From Shewanella sp. MR-4 (GTDB taxonomy: Bacteria; Pseudomonadota; Gammaproteobacteria; Enterobacterales; Shewanellaceae), in the NCBI RefSeq assembly GCF_000014685.1, contig NC_008321.1, forward strand, positions 2,663,001 through 2,727,000: a stretch of 64,000 bases of DNA. Direction: 5' to 3'. The notes under the pieces were generated by a model, which saw nothing but the letters and a program-made list of their open reading frames with translations, was not told the origin of the DNA and made no database searches. Shown here piece after piece: positions 26,192-35,500 of this stretch (positions are counted from its first letter, which is position 1; each line of letters begins with the position of its first letter). The translations under genes were made by a program, and so were the position numbers.

Positions 26192-26381
26192 AGTGGCTCT
26201 CTTTTCCTGGCATCCATGCTAATGGGCATTACAATGAGCCTGCGCTCATCGTGTCCTAAAAATAATGAGTCTAGGCTAGAGAGATAAAAAATCCACTCCC
26301 GAGCCACAAAGGGCGCAGATTCTACCATAAAATCAGCATGAAACTAGGCCGTGTTTCGGTTTCAACGGGAGAAATTTACCG

Positions 26382-27386
26382 TCACTCTGCGCATATCCAA
26401 GGTTGAGCTTGTTCTTGCACCAGTTGCCTGAGCAGCTCGATATGGAGCTCATCATCATTTAAACAGGGAATAAAGTGATAGGCCTCGCCGCCCGCATGCA
26501 GGAAAGTCTCTTTACCGCCAATGGAAATTTCTTCTAAAGTTTCAAGGCAATCGGTGGCAAAGGCTGGGCAAATGACATCGACACTTTTTACGCCTTGGCG
26601 GGGTAAATCGGCCAGCAGCTCATCGGCATAGGGGGTTAACCACTCTTCTTTACCGAAGCGGGATTGGAAACACACCTGCCATTGTCCGTCGGTTAACTCC
26701 AGCGCCTGCGCCAATAACTTAGCCGTCGAGCGGCACTGCTCAGGATAGGGATCGCCTTCGGTGGCATAACGCAGCGGAATACCGTGGAAGGATAAAATCA
26801 ACTTATCGGCCTGCCCATGGGTTTTCCAATGGCGCTTAACCGAATGCGCTAAGGCCGCGATATAGGCGTCATGGTCAAAATACTGTTTGCTGAAACGCAG
26901 CTCAGGAATGTCACGCACTTGGGTAAAATACTGCGCCACCGCATCGAACACACTGGCGACGGTCGAGCAGGAATATTGCGGATACAGCGGCAGTACCACG
27001 ATACGTTCGGCGCCTTGGGCCTTAAGTTTGGCAAAGCCGCTATCAATCGAAGGATTGCCATAGCTCATGCCCAGTTCCACCGGAATGGTTTGATTAAAGG
27101 TCGCGCTCAGATCCGTGGCTAACTTCTGCGCCTGCTGCTCGCTTATCACCATCAGCGGCGAGCCCTGCTCCGTCCACACGCTCTGATAAAGTTTGGCCAC
27201 CTTGGCGGGTCGGGTGTTAAGGATTATCCCCTGCAAAATCGGCTGCCACAGCCAAGGGGACAAATCGACGACCCGAGGATCACTTAAAAACTGTTTGAGG
27301 AATCGCTTAACCGCTTTGGGAGTGGGTTCATCGGGCGTGCCGAGATTGACCAATAACACGCCAAACGCAGGAGAGGGAGAAGTCAA
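26382..27386 (-). CDS. hemH: Ferrochelatase
   Basis: Inserts Fe2+ into protoporphyrin IX, the last step of haem synthesis. The longest frame (from 27455) runs through the adk terminator, so the TTG at 27386, with AAAAGG 7 bases upstream, is the better start and gives 334 residues. Visible motifs are GVLLVNLGTPDEPTPKAVKRFLKQFLSDPRVVDLS at the N-terminus, PLYPQYSCSTVASV, and SFHGIPLRYATEGDPYPEQC with the catalytic His. A C-terminal Glu-rich helix (CPAFATDCLETLEEI) carries the conserved acidic residues. It follows adk on the same strand. Confidence 0.93.
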   Translation of the reverse strand: MTSPSPAFGVLLVNLGTPDEPTPKAVKRFLKQFLSDPRVVDLSPWLWQPILQGIILNTRPAKVAKLYQSVWTEQGSPLMVISEQQAQKLATDLSATFNQTIPVELGMSYGNPSIDSGFAKLKAQGAERIVVLPLYPQYSCSTVASVFDAVAQYFTQVRDIPELRFSKQYFDHDAYIAALAHSVKRHWKTHGQADKLILSFHGIPLRYATEGDPYPEQCRSTAKLLAQALELTDGQWQVCFQSRFGKEEWLTPYADELLADLPRQGVKSVDVICPAFATDCLETLEEISIGGKETFLHAGGEAYHFIPCLNDDELHIELLRQLVQEQAQPWICAE

Positions 27387-27440
27387 TGTGGTACCTTTTA
27401 TCAGCCAAATACCTCGGCAGGCTAACATTCGATCGCCAAT

Positions 27441-27468
27441 AAAAAAAGCCTGCAATAGCAGGCTTTTT
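27441..27468 (-). terminator. Terminator of adk
   Basis: AAAAAGCCTGC / GCAGGCTTTTT, an 11-bp stem with an AATA loop, between adk and hemH. The minus-strand tail is T-rich, so hemH probably has its own promoter or depends on read-through. Confidence 0.85.
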
Positions 27469-27507
27469 CCTAATATGAGAACTTGTTCTCGAATTTAGCA
27501 ATGATGC

Positions 27508-28152
27508 TTATTTCAGCACGCTGGCTAATTGTGCACTCACAGCCGCTACCGACTGAGTACCATCAAATTTGTGGTATTGAGTGTTACCCGCCGCAGCTAC
27601 TTTGCCATAGTATTCAACCAATGGCTTAGTTTGCTCGTGGTAAATGCCTAAACGCTTACGTACTGTGGCTTCTTCGTCATCTGGACGAATCGCTAAGTCT
27701 TCGCCTGTTACATCGTCCTTGCCTTCCACTTTAGGTGGATTGAATACCACGTGGTAAACACGGCCAGAACCTGGGTGAACGCGACGACCGCTCATGCGCT
27801 TAACGATTTCTTCGTCTGGCACATCGATTTCGATCACGTGATCAATGCTGATACCGTTTGCCGCCATCGCATCCGCTTGTGGGATAGTGCGTGGGAAACC
27901 GTCTAACAGGAAACCTTTAACACAGTCGTCCTGTGCGATACGCTCTTTAACCAGTCCAATGATCAGATCATCAGAAACCAGTTGGCCTGCATCCATCACT
28001 TTCTTCGCTTCTAAACCCAGCGGAGTACCGGCTTTAACGGCAGCACGTAACATGTCGCCAGTAGAAATTTGTGGGATACCATACTGTTCCATAATGAACT
28101 GGGCCTGGGTACCTTTACCGGCACCTGGGGCGCCCAATAGGATAATGCGCAT
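27508..28152 (-). CDS. adk: Adenylate kinase
   Basis: ATP + AMP to 2 ADP. The ATG at 28152 begins MRIILLGAPGAGKGTQAQF and gives 214 residues, exactly the E. coli length; the longer frame to 28209 adds 19 residues not found in the family. P-loop GAPGAGKGTQ at 7-16, AMP-binding STGDMLRA, FLLDGFPRTIPQA, and LID domain RRVHPGSGRVYHVVFNPPKVEGKDDVTGE, a zinc-free LID as in enteric bacteria. GAGG lies 9 bases upstream. Confidence 0.97.
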   Translation of the reverse strand: MRIILLGAPGAGKGTQAQFIMEQYGIPQISTGDMLRAAVKAGTPLGLEAKKVMDAGQLVSDDLIIGLVKERIAQDDCVKGFLLDGFPRTIPQADAMAANGISIDHVIEIDVPDEEIVKRMSGRRVHPGSGRVYHVVFNPPKVEGKDDVTGEDLAIRPDDEEATVRKRLGIYHEQTKPLVEYYGKVAAAGNTQYHKFDGTQSVAAVSAQLASVLK

Positions 28153-28293
28153 CTCAAGAGTCCTCTTTTTCGCATTGATATTCTTCTTAGGGCGGCGATC
28201 TTCGCACATCTGGCCGCCATTGAGAAGGCTTTTAGCTTCGACTTTAGCCTCAGAAACCGTAAATAAATCGCAGTTTTGCGGCCAATTTAATCC

Positions 28294-29157
28294 TTAATAG
28301 AGCAAGGTATAGAGCTTACGGCGGTACTGATTCGCCAGACTATTACCTTGCCCAAGCGCCGTTAAAATCTCCATAAAGACTTGTTTTACTTTGCCATTTT
28401 CAGCGGTTAAATTCTTAGATAACACACTGTATAAATGTGCGAGCGCTTCTTCGTCTCGATGGGCCGAATGCAAGGCCTTACAAAGTTCGAGTAATAACAC
28501 TAAATCCTGCGGATTATGCTCGAACTTCTGCTGCAAATCACGAATTTCTGGCGTGTCCGCCGCATCCAAAGCAAGGGTTAATTTCGCCTTTAAGCTTTGG
28601 TAATAACCGTCTTGGTCGGCAAGACCAATCTGCTCGAGTAGCAGCTGCGCTTGGGCGAGTTCACCCTGCATCAAATACACATCGGCAAGTACTAAACTCA
28701 CCTCGGCAGCCTGATTTGAGGCGCTGTAGGCGTCTTTCAGTAACACAGCCGCCGTGGATAAATCCTCCGCCGACACTTGGCTTAAGGCTAACAGGGCTTT
28801 GGCTTGCTCAAGCTGTAATTGCCATAAGGGTGGCAAGTGTTTCTCCAGCATAGCGTTAACCTGCGCCGCCTCTTGTATGCCCGCAAAGCCATCTATTGGC
28901 TGGCCCTTATCGAGCACTAAGGTGGTCGGCAGTGCTTGAATGCGGAAATAGTTAGCAATTTCCAGCTCGGTTTCGCAGTTCACTTTCGCCAGCACAAAAC
29001 GGCCAGCATGCTGCGCGGCAAGTTGCTCGAGTGTTTGCACCATGGCAACACTCTGCGGCTGTGGCTGGGCCCAAAACACCATCACCACCAGTTGCTGCAT
29101 CGAAGCATCAACAACTTGCTGAATATTGTCTTTCGTTAGATCGAGGATATTGTCCAT
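28294..29157 (-). CDS. cnoX: Thioredoxin-fold chaperone CnoX (YbbN) family, cysteine-less
   Basis: The start ATG at 29157 (MDNILDLTKDNIQQVV) has GGA 5 bases upstream and gives 287 residues, near E. coli CnoX (284). Domains: thioredoxin fold at about 1-110, then TPR repeats (ALLALSQVSAEDLSTAAVLLKDAYSAS... and LVLADVYLMQGELAQAQLLLEQ) to the end. The CxxC site is replaced by WAQPQPQS, and no redox cysteine remains there. In E. coli this protein is a holdase that hands clients to GroEL and DnaK. It sits between htpG (upstream) and adk, which suits a proteostasis role. Confidence 0.88.
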   Translation of the reverse strand: MDNILDLTKDNIQQVVDASMQQLVVMVFWAQPQPQSVAMVQTLEQLAAQHAGRFVLAKVNCETELEIANYFRIQALPTTLVLDKGQPIDGFAGIQEAAQVNAMLEKHLPPLWQLQLEQAKALLALSQVSAEDLSTAAVLLKDAYSASNQAAEVSLVLADVYLMQGELAQAQLLLEQIGLADQDGYYQSLKAKLTLALDAADTPEIRDLQQKFEHNPQDLVLLLELCKALHSAHRDEEALAHLYSVLSKNLTAENGKVKQVFMEILTALGQGNSLANQYRRKLYTLLY

Positions 29158-29235
29158 GGTTTTCCTTACTCCCAAACTGGCACCTCTCCAGAGAAATGCC
29201 CTAGGATAATGCGACTCGCGCTGCCTAAAACGGAA

Positions 29236-29269
29236 TCGGGGCACTTGTGTCTCGACTCAAGTGCCCCGA
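29236..29269 (-). terminator. Hairpin after htpG
   Basis: TCGGGGCACTTG / CAAGTGCCCCGA, a 12-bp stem with a 10-base loop, 6 bases after the htpG stop. The minus-strand tail is short of T, so it may be a leaky terminator allowing expression of cnoX. Confidence 0.65.
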
Positions 29270-29274
29270 ATGTC

Positions 29275-31188
29275 TTACTTCAGGTTCGCCAATAGCATTT
29301 GGTTCATCAGCTTAATAAAGGCCGATGGATCCGCTAGGCTGCCCTTCTCCGACAATTGCGCCTGCTGCAATAACAGATTCGACCAATCGGCGAAGGCGGC
29401 TTCATCTTGTAGATCGTTTAAGCGCGACACTAATGGGTGCGCTGGGTTGATCTCAAACGTCGGCTTAACCTCTGGCACTGGCTGACCCGCAGCTTGCATC
29501 AGTTTGATCATCTGGCTCGACATCTCACCTTCACCCGTCACCACACAGGCTGGGGTATCGGTTAAGCGTGAAGTGACTTTCACATCGGCCACGCTAGCGC
29601 CTAATGCCGCTTTAATGCGTTCAACTAATGGCGCAGACTCTTCGGCGAGTTTCTCCTGCGCTTCCTTCTCGGCCGCATCTTCCAGCTCACCTAATTCCAG
29701 CTCGCCACGGGTCACTGAGTGCAGTTGTTTCTCTTTGTATTCGGTTAAGTGATTGATTAACCACTCGTCGATACGTTCTGACATCAGCAACACTTCGATG
29801 CCTTTCTTACGCAGCAGTTCTAAGTGTGGGCTGTTGGCCGCGGCTTCATGGCTGTCGGCAACGATATAGTAAATCTTGGTTTGGCCTTCCTTCATGCGGC
29901 TTAAGTAGTCATCGAGTGACACTGTTGGGGCCGCGCTGCCAGTATGGGTAGACGCAAAACGCAGTAAGCCTGCAATACGCTCACGGTTTGCAAAGTCTTC
30001 CGCTGGGCCTTCCTTCAACACTTGACCAAATTCGGCCCAGAATTGTTGGTATTTTTCCGCATCGTCTTTTGCCAGTTTTTCCAACATACCCAGCACGCGC
30101 TTAGTGATACCGGTGCGCATCGCCTTGGTGATGTGGTTGTCCTGCAAAATCTCGCGAGACACGTTCAGCGGCAGATCGTTTGAGTCAATCAAACCCTGCA
30201 CAAAGCGCAGGTAAGATGGCATAAACTGCTCGGCGTCATCCATGATAAACACGCGCTGAACAAAGAGTTTCAAGCCATGCTTACGGTCGCGGTTCCACAG
30301 ATCCCATGGCGCTTTTGAAGGGATATACAACAGGTTAGTGTATTCCTGTTTACCTTCAACGCGGTTATGGCTCCACAGCAGTGCGTCTGTGTAGTCGTGG
30401 GAAATGTGCTTATAAAATTCTTGGTACTCTTCGTCACTGATCTCAGACTTATTGCGCATCCACAGCGCAGTCGCCTTGTTCATGACCTTCCAGTAACCTT
30501 CGGTAGCGGGGATTTTTTCACCGTCTGGGCCATCGCGCTCAGGGGTGCCTTCCTGCCACATTTCAACGGGTACGGAGATATGATCTGAGTATTTTGTGAT
30601 GATGGAACGTAGGCGCCACTCATCGGCAAACTCTTTCTCTTCATCACGCAGGTGCAGGGTGATCTCAGTACCACGGCTCGCCTTAGTGATGGTATCGACG
30701 GTGAAACTGCCCTCACCTTCCGATTCCCACAATACGGCTTCATTGGCCTTATGGCCCGCCGCACGGGTGCGTACTGTAACTTTTTTCGCCACGATAAAGG
30801 CGGAATAGAAGCCCACACCGAATTGACCGATCAACTGCGAATCCTTTGAGGCCTCGCCTGAGAGGTTTTTGAAGAATTCAGCAGTGCCCGACTTGGCGAT
30901 CGTGCCTAAATGCTCAATCACACCATCGCGGGTCATACCTACGCCGTTGTCTTCGATGGTCACAGTGCCTTTTTCTTTGTCTGCGCTGATGCGCACACGT
31001 AGCTCACCGTCACCTTCGTATAGTGCGTCGTTGGTCAACGCAAGGTAACGCAGCTTATCGGCCGCATCCGCAGCGTTGGAGACCAGTTCACGCAAGAAAA
31101 TTTCTTTGTTGGAATACAAAGAATGGATCATCAAATGCAACAGCTGTTTGACTTCAGTTTGAAAACCATGAGTTTCTTGTTGTGACAT
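29275..31188 (-). CDS. htpG: Molecular chaperone HtpG (bacterial Hsp90)
   Basis: 637 residues with the full Hsp90 architecture: an N-terminal ATPase domain (ELVSNAADAADKLRYLAL, IEDNGVGMTRDGVIEHLGTIAKSGT, GQFGVGFYSAFIVA), a middle domain (LPLNVSREILQDNHI) and a C-terminal dimerisation domain. It is an ATP-dependent cytosolic chaperone for late folding under heat stress. AAGGAAAATTTC precedes ATG. Its promoter is a textbook sigma-32 site at 31245-31272. Confidence 0.97.
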   Translation of the reverse strand: MSQQETHGFQTEVKQLLHLMIHSLYSNKEIFLRELVSNAADAADKLRYLALTNDALYEGDGELRVRISADKEKGTVTIEDNGVGMTRDGVIEHLGTIAKSGTAEFFKNLSGEASKDSQLIGQFGVGFYSAFIVAKKVTVRTRAAGHKANEAVLWESEGEGSFTVDTITKASRGTEITLHLRDEEKEFADEWRLRSIITKYSDHISVPVEMWQEGTPERDGPDGEKIPATEGYWKVMNKATALWMRNKSEISDEEYQEFYKHISHDYTDALLWSHNRVEGKQEYTNLLYIPSKAPWDLWNRDRKHGLKLFVQRVFIMDDAEQFMPSYLRFVQGLIDSNDLPLNVSREILQDNHITKAMRTGITKRVLGMLEKLAKDDAEKYQQFWAEFGQVLKEGPAEDFANRERIAGLLRFASTHTGSAAPTVSLDDYLSRMKEGQTKIYYIVADSHEAAANSPHLELLRKKGIEVLLMSERIDEWLINHLTEYKEKQLHSVTRGELELGELEDAAEKEAQEKLAEESAPLVERIKAALGASVADVKVTSRLTDTPACVVTGEGEMSSQMIKLMQAAGQPVPEVKPTFEINPAHPLVSRLNDLQDEAAFADWSNLLLQQAQLSEKGSLADPSAFIKLMNQMLLANLK

Positions 31189-31244
31189 GAAATTTTCCTT
31201 ATTTGTTACGCAATTTGGTTAAAGCAAACGCTTAGTGCTTTATA

Positions 31245-31272
31245 AAATGGGGCTGCAAATCCACTTTTCAAG
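31245..31272 (-). promoter_or_regulatory. Sigma-32 heat-shock promoter of htpG
   Basis: On the minus strand, -35 CTTGAAA (31272-31266), a 13-base spacer and -10 CCCCATTT (31252-31245). This matches the RpoH consensus CTTGAAA-N13-14-CCCCATnT, 57 bases before the htpG ATG. Confidence 0.9.
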
Positions 31273-31429
31273 GGGCGAGATAAAATCGCAGAGCAAATGG
31301 CGAAAAATAAGGCAGTATCAGGCCGAAATAACAGCTATTACAATGATGATCCCGAGCAAGCAATGATAAACGCGAAAACTAGATGGCGGCAAACAAGCCG
31401 CCTGTCGCAAAAAACACGCCATAAAATAA

Positions 31430-31458
31430 AAACCCGCGAGCACAGGGCTGGCGGGTTT
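31430..31458 (-). terminator. Terminator of the dnaX-ybaB-recR operon
   Basis: AAACCCGC / GCGGGTTT stem with a 13-base loop, followed on the minus strand by TTATTTTAT; it lies 20 bases after recR. Confidence 0.8.
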
Positions 31459-31478
31459 ACTCTTTAGGCCATCGCTCG

Positions 31479-32078
31479 CTACAGCGGGATACGCCCATTG
31501 AAGGACAGTGCTAAGGTGGTGCTGTCGACATATTCCAGCTCGCCACCCACGGGAACACCGTGGGCGATGCGGCTGATCACCACCTTATGGCGCCGTGCCA
31601 TATCGGCAATAAAGTGGGCGGTGGCCTCACCTTCTACCGTTGGATTGGTCGCGAGGATAAGCTCGGCAACATCGCCCGAGGCTAAGTGACGCTCTAATAG
31701 CGCCAAGCCTAACTCTTCAGGCCCCACCCCATCGAGGGGGGATAAATGACCGAGCAATACAAAGTAGCGACCAGAAAAATGTCCACCCGCTTCAATGGCT
31801 AATACATCGGCCGGTGTTTCGACCACACAAATCGTCGACGAGGAGCCGCGTTTATGGCTAGCACAAATCGGACAGAGGCTTTCTTCAGTGTAGGTTCGAC
31901 AAGACTGACAATGACCGATATCGCTCATGGCACTCGACAGCGCCGAGGCTAATTTAAGCCCGGCCTTTCTATCGCGCTCAAGCAATTGAAACGCCATACG
32001 TTGAGCCGATTTCGGCCCAACCCCAGGCAAACAGCGCAGGGACTGAATTAACTCGTCAAGCAGTGGACTAAATTTCAT
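31479..32078 (-). CDS. recR: Recombination mediator RecR
   Basis: 199 residues, the usual length. N-terminal helix-hairpin-helix (LRCLPGVGPKSAQRMAFQLL), a C4 zinc finger (CQSCRTYTEESLCPIC at about 57-72), and a TOPRIM domain (ICVVETPADVLAIEAGG). With RecF/RecO it loads RecA onto SSB-coated gaps. It lies 12 bases after ybaB, in the conserved dnaX-ybaB-recR order. Confidence 0.97.
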   Translation of the reverse strand: MKFSPLLDELIQSLRCLPGVGPKSAQRMAFQLLERDRKAGLKLASALSSAMSDIGHCQSCRTYTEESLCPICASHKRGSSSTICVVETPADVLAIEAGGHFSGRYFVLLGHLSPLDGVGPEELGLALLERHLASGDVAELILATNPTVEGEATAHFIADMARRHKVVISRIAHGVPVGGELEYVDSTTLALSFNGRIPL

Positions 32079-32090
32079 TGTCTATCTCAA

Positions 32091-32420
32091 TTAAAATGGC
32101 ATTTTCATGCCTGGTGGTAATTGCATACCGCCAGTCACTTCGGCCATTTTAGCTTTTTGATTCTCTTCGATACGACGTGCAGCATCGTTACAGGCTGCCG
32201 CGATCAAATCTTCCAGCATTTCTTTATCGTCTTCCATTAAGCTTGGATCGATTTCGACTTTACGTACTGTGTGTGCGCCAGTCATGGTCACTTTAACCAG
32301 ACCCGCACCTGACTCACCGACCATTTCCATGCGGGCAATTTCTTCCTGCATTTTTGCCATTCTTTCTTGCATCATCTGGGCTTGTTTCATCAGATTGCCC
32401 ATACCGCCTTTTCCAAACAT
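32091..32420 (-). CDS. ybaB: Nucleoid-associated protein YbaB/EbfC
   Basis: 109 residues from the ATG at 32420, favoured over the ATG two codons earlier because AGAAGAG is then 8 bases upstream. MFGKGGMGNLMKQAQMMQERMAKMQEEI is the coiled N-terminal arm; the rest matches E. coli YbaB throughout, ending MQLPPGMKMPF. It is a small dimeric DNA-binding protein of the nucleoid, between dnaX and recR. Confidence 0.95.
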   Translation of the reverse strand: MFGKGGMGNLMKQAQMMQERMAKMQEEIARMEMVGESGAGLVKVTMTGAHTVRKVEIDPSLMEDDKEMLEDLIAAACNDAARRIEENQKAKMAEVTGGMQLPPGMKMPF

Positions 32421-32590
32421 AGTCATTTCTCTTCTATTAGGGTTAGTCGCAAGCTTTTAAGCTGGCTAATCTTACTGAAATAAATGGGATTGGCAATCAA
32501 TGCCGTTATCCCATCGCTAAACTTATGATCTTGATAGCGAGTTTTTAAGCAAACTCAGCCACTCTCTGCTCGATATGCAGGAATTATGTG

Positions 32591-35500
32591 TCACTCTGGC
32601 TCAGGCAGTGCGGGAATGAGCCCACTACGCTGAGCTAACAATTCTGGCGGATAAACCAAAGTGTCCTGATCAAGCTCGGCCCCAAATCGGTTAATCAGCC
32701 ACTGTACATTATCGTCCATCATCAGGGATTGACGCGCCTGTTGCAGCAACTCTTGATGGAACCGCTTACGTAGCTCTAAGGGCGTTTCCCGTGTGGGATC
32801 GATTCCTATGACCACCTCGACTTGCCTTGGGTTCCCCAATGCGGCCGTCAATGCTTGCTCCAGCTGCTCAATTGCTACTGGCGCCGACAAGTGTTTTTGA
32901 TCAGGTTTTAGCAACAAAGGCAAAGGGTTAGCCTGCAGCTGACAAATCGAGTTTACCGCCAACTGTCGCACACGGCCGCCAATCTCTAGGCTCGCCATGA
33001 GCTTATACCAGTGCAAGTCTAAAGGATGACCGGTAATCGATTGCGCCAAGGTTAATGCTGTGGATGGTGCAGATTGTTGCGTCTCCTCGCTTGACTGTGG
33101 CGGGGTCTGGGTTTGAGTCACGGGCTGCGCCGCCGTATCTCTTTGTGGATGAGGCGCTATCGCTTGCTCAACCCGAGTCTCTTCACTATTAGCCGTCTTG
33201 GTATTAGCCGCCCCGGTATCAGTAGGCAGAGTAGGAATTGAGGCAGAATGCGCAATTCCAGTCGCCAATTCAGGCTCTTGAGGCGCGATAATTGGCTGTG
33301 GTGTCTGGCTGACTTGCGGCGCGCGCGCGGTTTCACTCCCTTGATAAGAAGTTGCTACGGGTTCGACATCGGCTAGAGTATCCACTGGCGCCTCCTCCCA
33401 TGGCGGACGATCATTGGGATCGAACTGCGGATGTGGCGCAGGCGCAACATGAGCGGGTAGTGAAGCGTTTATTACTCCTGCCTGAGCTTCAAAAAGGCTC
33501 TCGATCTCAAAATCATCGTCAAAGGGCAGCTCAAAATCATTCTCGGCCTCACCACTGGCGGTTTTCGTCTCTGAAGGTGTACTGGCAGACGCTTTAGTTG
33601 CTGGCGCAGTATGCACGTTCTGGCTCGGGGTTTTAACCTTAACTTCCGTTGCCAGCTTTTTTCCATCACCTTCCTTGGTGCTAAGCGCATCAAGATCGGA
33701 TAACAAGGAGTCTCGCGCCGCTAATACCGCCGATAAAATATCGTCATCCTCGAGGGACACAGTAGCTGTTGAAACCGGAGGAGTTGTTGAAACTGAATTG
33801 TCGGCAAAAGACTGCGATTTGGGGGCCGCAGCAGCGGGCTCATGCACAACATCACTATGGTCGATAGACTGAATACTGTCGCTCATCAACGAGCTATCTT
33901 CCATGCCAGAGAATCTGCCCTGCTCCTCAACCATAAATTGCGAATAATCATCCTGATAGGCATCGAGCGGCGCGGCGGCATAATCGTATTGTCCGTAATC
34001 CTCTGCAGAATATTCATCTGACGCTAGCGCATCTGTACTCTGATTAGCACCCGCTTGAATATTTTCCTCGGCATCATCATAAGATAAGGCAACAGTTGCT
34101 GTTAATGCCGCAGCAGAAGGCTTCTGAGCAATACTAGCGGAATCCATCATTGCAGCTTGATTATGCTCAGCATCAAGATTCGATACAGGCGTAGAAACAG
34201 AGCTCGGTTCAGGGCTTGATTCAGAGCTTGCGTCAGTTTTTGAATTAGGGCTTGATTCTGAAATTAAGACGGCTTCAGTACTCGATACCACCTCGGTACT
34301 TGCGCCAAAACCTTGGCTTTGGGCTTGGCTTAAGATCACTTGCTGCTCGGCAATCAATGCCGCGTTGAGTGCTGACTCTTCACCAGCTGTATCATCTCCA
34401 TCGACTGCTGATACATCTTCATCGGATAAAAGCTGCTGCGCGGCTTCGGCTACTAACGCTTGTGAAGCTTGAGAAGCCTTAGAGATCTCGGGCTGAGGAA
34501 GCGTGGGGTCTGCAACACTTGGTTCTGACATAAACCCAGACTGAACCGCTTCCGTTGCCGCGGGTTGTGAGTCAACGGTGGAAGTTAACGGAGTTTTTTT
34601 TTCAGCCTCTGCCTGATTTTCCACCCTATTCACTGCCTGCTCTGTCGCAGCAGGTATGGTCGAAGGCTGCTGAGCTGGCAAGCTCACCTTAGCAGCATCT
34701 TCAACCTGCCAACGTTTTACTGGCTTTTCGGGAACAAATGCCACCGCACGCAGTAACGCCATTTCGAGGCCCGATTTAGGATCCGGCGCATGGGGTAAGT
34801 CTTTACGGCCAGTCAGTAAAATCTGGTAATACAACTGCACTTGTTCAGGCGCTAACTGCTCGGCAAAGGCTTGAATTTGTGCGCTATAAAGGGATTGCTG
34901 CGCCGCAGCAGGTGCAAATTGAGTCAGGGTAATTTGATGCAATAATTCCAGTAAACTGCGCAGCACTTCTTGGGCGTCCGCGCCATAGGCGAGCACCTGT
35001 GCGCAGCTTTGCATCAAGACGCCAATATCGGCATCGGTTAAGGCTTTGAGTAAGCGCAGCACATGCTGCTCATCGATGCTGCCCAGCATAGATTGCACTT
35101 GATTGAGCATTACCGTGCCACCACCAAAGGCAATGGCCTGATCGGTCAAACTTAAGGCATCACGCATACTGCCATTGGCCGCTTTGGCGAGCAGAGTTAA
35201 GGCTTCGTGCTCAAAGGGCAATTGCTCTTGGGTTAAAATATGCTGTAGCTGAGTGCCAATTTCCTGCTGGGTTAAGCTCTTTAAATTAAATTGCAGACAG
35301 CGGGATAACACAGTCACCGGCAGCTTTTGCGGATCGGTCGTCGCCAGTAAAAATTTCACATGCTCTGGCGGTTCTTCGAGGGTTTTTAGCAGCGCATTAA
35401 AACTGCTGCGGGAGAGCATGTGCACTTCGTCAATCAGGTAGACCTTAAAACGGCCACGGGTCGGACGATATTGCACATTATCTAAGAGTTCACGGGTGTC

